Shown in pieces: positions 5,013-5,656 of a stretch of 5,656 nt of DNA (position 1 is its first letter; every line of letters starts with the position of its first letter). Below the pieces are notes generated by a model. The model was not told where the DNA came from, searched no databases, and saw only the letters and a list, made by a program, of their open reading frames with translations. The stretch is from contig JAHWKS010000439.1 in the NCBI GenBank assembly GCA_019347795.1, forward strand, positions 1-5,656, written 5' to 3'. The stretch comes from Planctomycetota bacterium. Lineage in GTDB: Bacteria > Planctomycetota > Planctomycetia > Pirellulales > Pirellulaceae. Made by a program: the position numbers and the translations under genes.

Positions 5013-5549
5013 ATGATCGAAACACGCGCCCAGTTGCCGGTCATTCAAGATCTCCCGGTCCCGCTGGAGCGGGACGTCTTTCTGAGGACGCTGTTGCGAG
5101 AGTTGTCCGGAACGCTGCAGGACGTGGTCGGCGTGGACGAAGCCGCGGGATTCGTCAGCGTCGTGGGACAGCGGATCGGCGATCAGATCAATCAGAGCTA
5201 CCGAACCGCGCTGGAGGTCGATCAGCTCGACCGCCGGCAGGTGGCCGACGTGCTGGTGGATCTCAAGCGGCGCATCCAGGGAGACTTCTTCATCATCGAG
5301 GAGAGCGAGGAGAAGATCGTGCTGGGGAACCGCGCCTGCCCGTTCGCCGAAAAGGTGGCCGGCCGACCCTCGCTGTGCATGATGACGTCCAATGTCTTCG
5401 GCGTGATCGCCGCGGAGAATCTCGGCTACTCCAAGGTGGCGCTCGAGGAGGCGATCGCCCGCGGCGATGAGGGTTGCCGCATCGTGGTTTATCTCCAACC
5501 GACTGACGAGGCTCTGGCGGCCGAAGGACGCGAGTACTTCCAAGGTTAA
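5013..5549 (+). CDS. MetOD1-like (methanogen output domain 1) Cys-containing signalling protein
   Basis: 178 residues from ATG 5013, with AAGGAGG 10 bases upstream. Residues 20-100 are mostly helical ([18 protein letters not shown], then [17 protein letters not shown]). Residues 105-160 hold the recognisable core: ACPFAEKV with C109, [21 protein letters not shown] with C122, and [15 protein letters not shown] with C155. This CPF / LC-MTSN / GD-GC pattern fits my memory of the MetOD1 family (Pfam PF18546), first noted as an output domain in methanogen signalling proteins and found also in bacteria. The assignment is from memory and not checked by a search. No signal peptide or membrane segment is seen, so it is cytosolic. 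The three Cys could bind a metal or sense redox state; this is inference. A PAS-type gene follows after 9 bp, so it probably works with that sensor. Confidence 0.75.
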   Translation: MIETRAQLPVIQDLPVPLERDVFLRTLLRELSGTLQDVVGVDEAAGFVSVVGQRIGDQINQSYRTALEVDQLDRRQVADVLVDLKRRIQGDFFIIEESEEKIVLGNRACPFAEKVAGRPSLCMMTSNVFGVIAAENLGYSKVALEEAIARGDEGCRIVVYLQPTDEALAAEGREYFQG

Positions 5550-5554
5550 GGAAG
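5537..5554 (+). promoter_or_regulatory. Junction hairpin covering the ribosome binding site of the PAS gene
   Basis: CTTCC (5537-5541) pairs with GGAAG (5550-5554) around an 8-base loop that ends in the TAA stop of the MetOD1 gene. The right arm is part of the AAGGAAG ribosome binding site (5548-5554) for the ATG at 5559. A ribosome finishing the first gene would open the stem and free the site. The stem is short, so the effect may be slight. Confidence 0.35.
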
Positions 5555-5558
5555 CCCG

Positions 5559-5656
5559 ATGTCGCCGGAGCAATTCCTCCTCGTCGGCAATCTGTTCAGC
5601 GAAGCGGCGCTGCTCCTGACGCGGGAGGGCGTGATCCTGGCGGCCAATCGCCGCGT
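5559..5656 (+). CDS. PAS-domain sensor protein, first 32 codons (cut by window edge)
   Basis: The ATG at 5559 follows AAGGA at about 6-base spacing and lies 9 bp after the stop of the MetOD1-like gene; the frame stays open to the end of the window. The visible start MSPEQFLLVGNLFSEAALLL, then TREGVILAANRRV, is the opening of a PAS domain (helix, then strand with the G-x-I-L-x-x-N pattern). Proteins starting this way are usually PAS-containing histidine kinases or diguanylate cyclases; the output domain is outside the window. No N-terminal membrane segment is visible, so it looks cytosolic. The co-operonic MetOD1-like protein is the likely partner or input module. Confidence 0.7.
   Translation, partial: MSPEQFLLVGNLFSEAALLLTREGVILAANRR

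Noticed and set aside
4944..5573. A 209-codon minus-strand frame opposite the MetOD1-like gene
   Set aside because: It mirrors the codon pattern of the plus-strand gene, which has a strong ribosome binding site and recognisable conserved blocks.
1..5656. CRISPR array, tRNA, insertion sequence or attachment site
   Set aside because: No spaced direct repeats, cloverleaf, transposase or terminal inverted repeats were seen on reading both strands.

Overview
The window reads as GC-rich chromosomal DNA from a planctomycete, probably of the Pirellulales type. This is inferred from the Tat-exported Gfo/Idh/MocA oxidoreductase with a QKP motif, the Lys/Ala-rich small protein with a conserved C-terminal block, and the BON-domain gene fused by overlap to csrA. 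No rRNA, tRNA, CRISPR array or mobile element was seen. Most genes are signal-transduction or post-transcriptional regulators.

Left part (1-1480, minus strand): a two-gene two-component operon. A soluble REC-HisKA_3-HATPase kinase (434-1480, GTG start) overlaps by 4 bp (ATGA) a NarL/FixJ-type response regulator (437 leftward) that is cut by the window edge before its DNA-binding domain. A 372-bp gap (1481-1852) then holds divergent promoter-like sequences and a striking G-tract/palindrome block.

Middle (1853-3388, plus strand): a small protein with a histone-H1-like basic tail and a strong hairpin terminator after it. Next come a leader with a long-range hairpin and a tight cluster of a cytosolic BON-domain protein, CsrA (13-bp overlap) and a stand-alone receiver protein. 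In that receiver the phosphoacceptor Asp is replaced by Glu.

Right part: a convergent Tat-signal Gfo/Idh/MocA oxidoreductase (3427-4773, minus), then a 239-bp divergent intergenic region. A plus-strand pair follows: a MetOD1-like (methanogen output domain 1) Cys-containing protein (5013-5549) and, 9 bp later, the first 32 codons of a PAS-type sensor protein that runs off the window.

Points most worth a second look are the D-to-E receiver beside csrA, the BON-CsrA translational coupling with a GGA motif at the BON start, the MetOD1/PAS operon whose junction may hide the downstream ribosome binding site in a hairpin, and the placing of three stop codons (csrA, receiver, MetOD1) inside hairpin loops.
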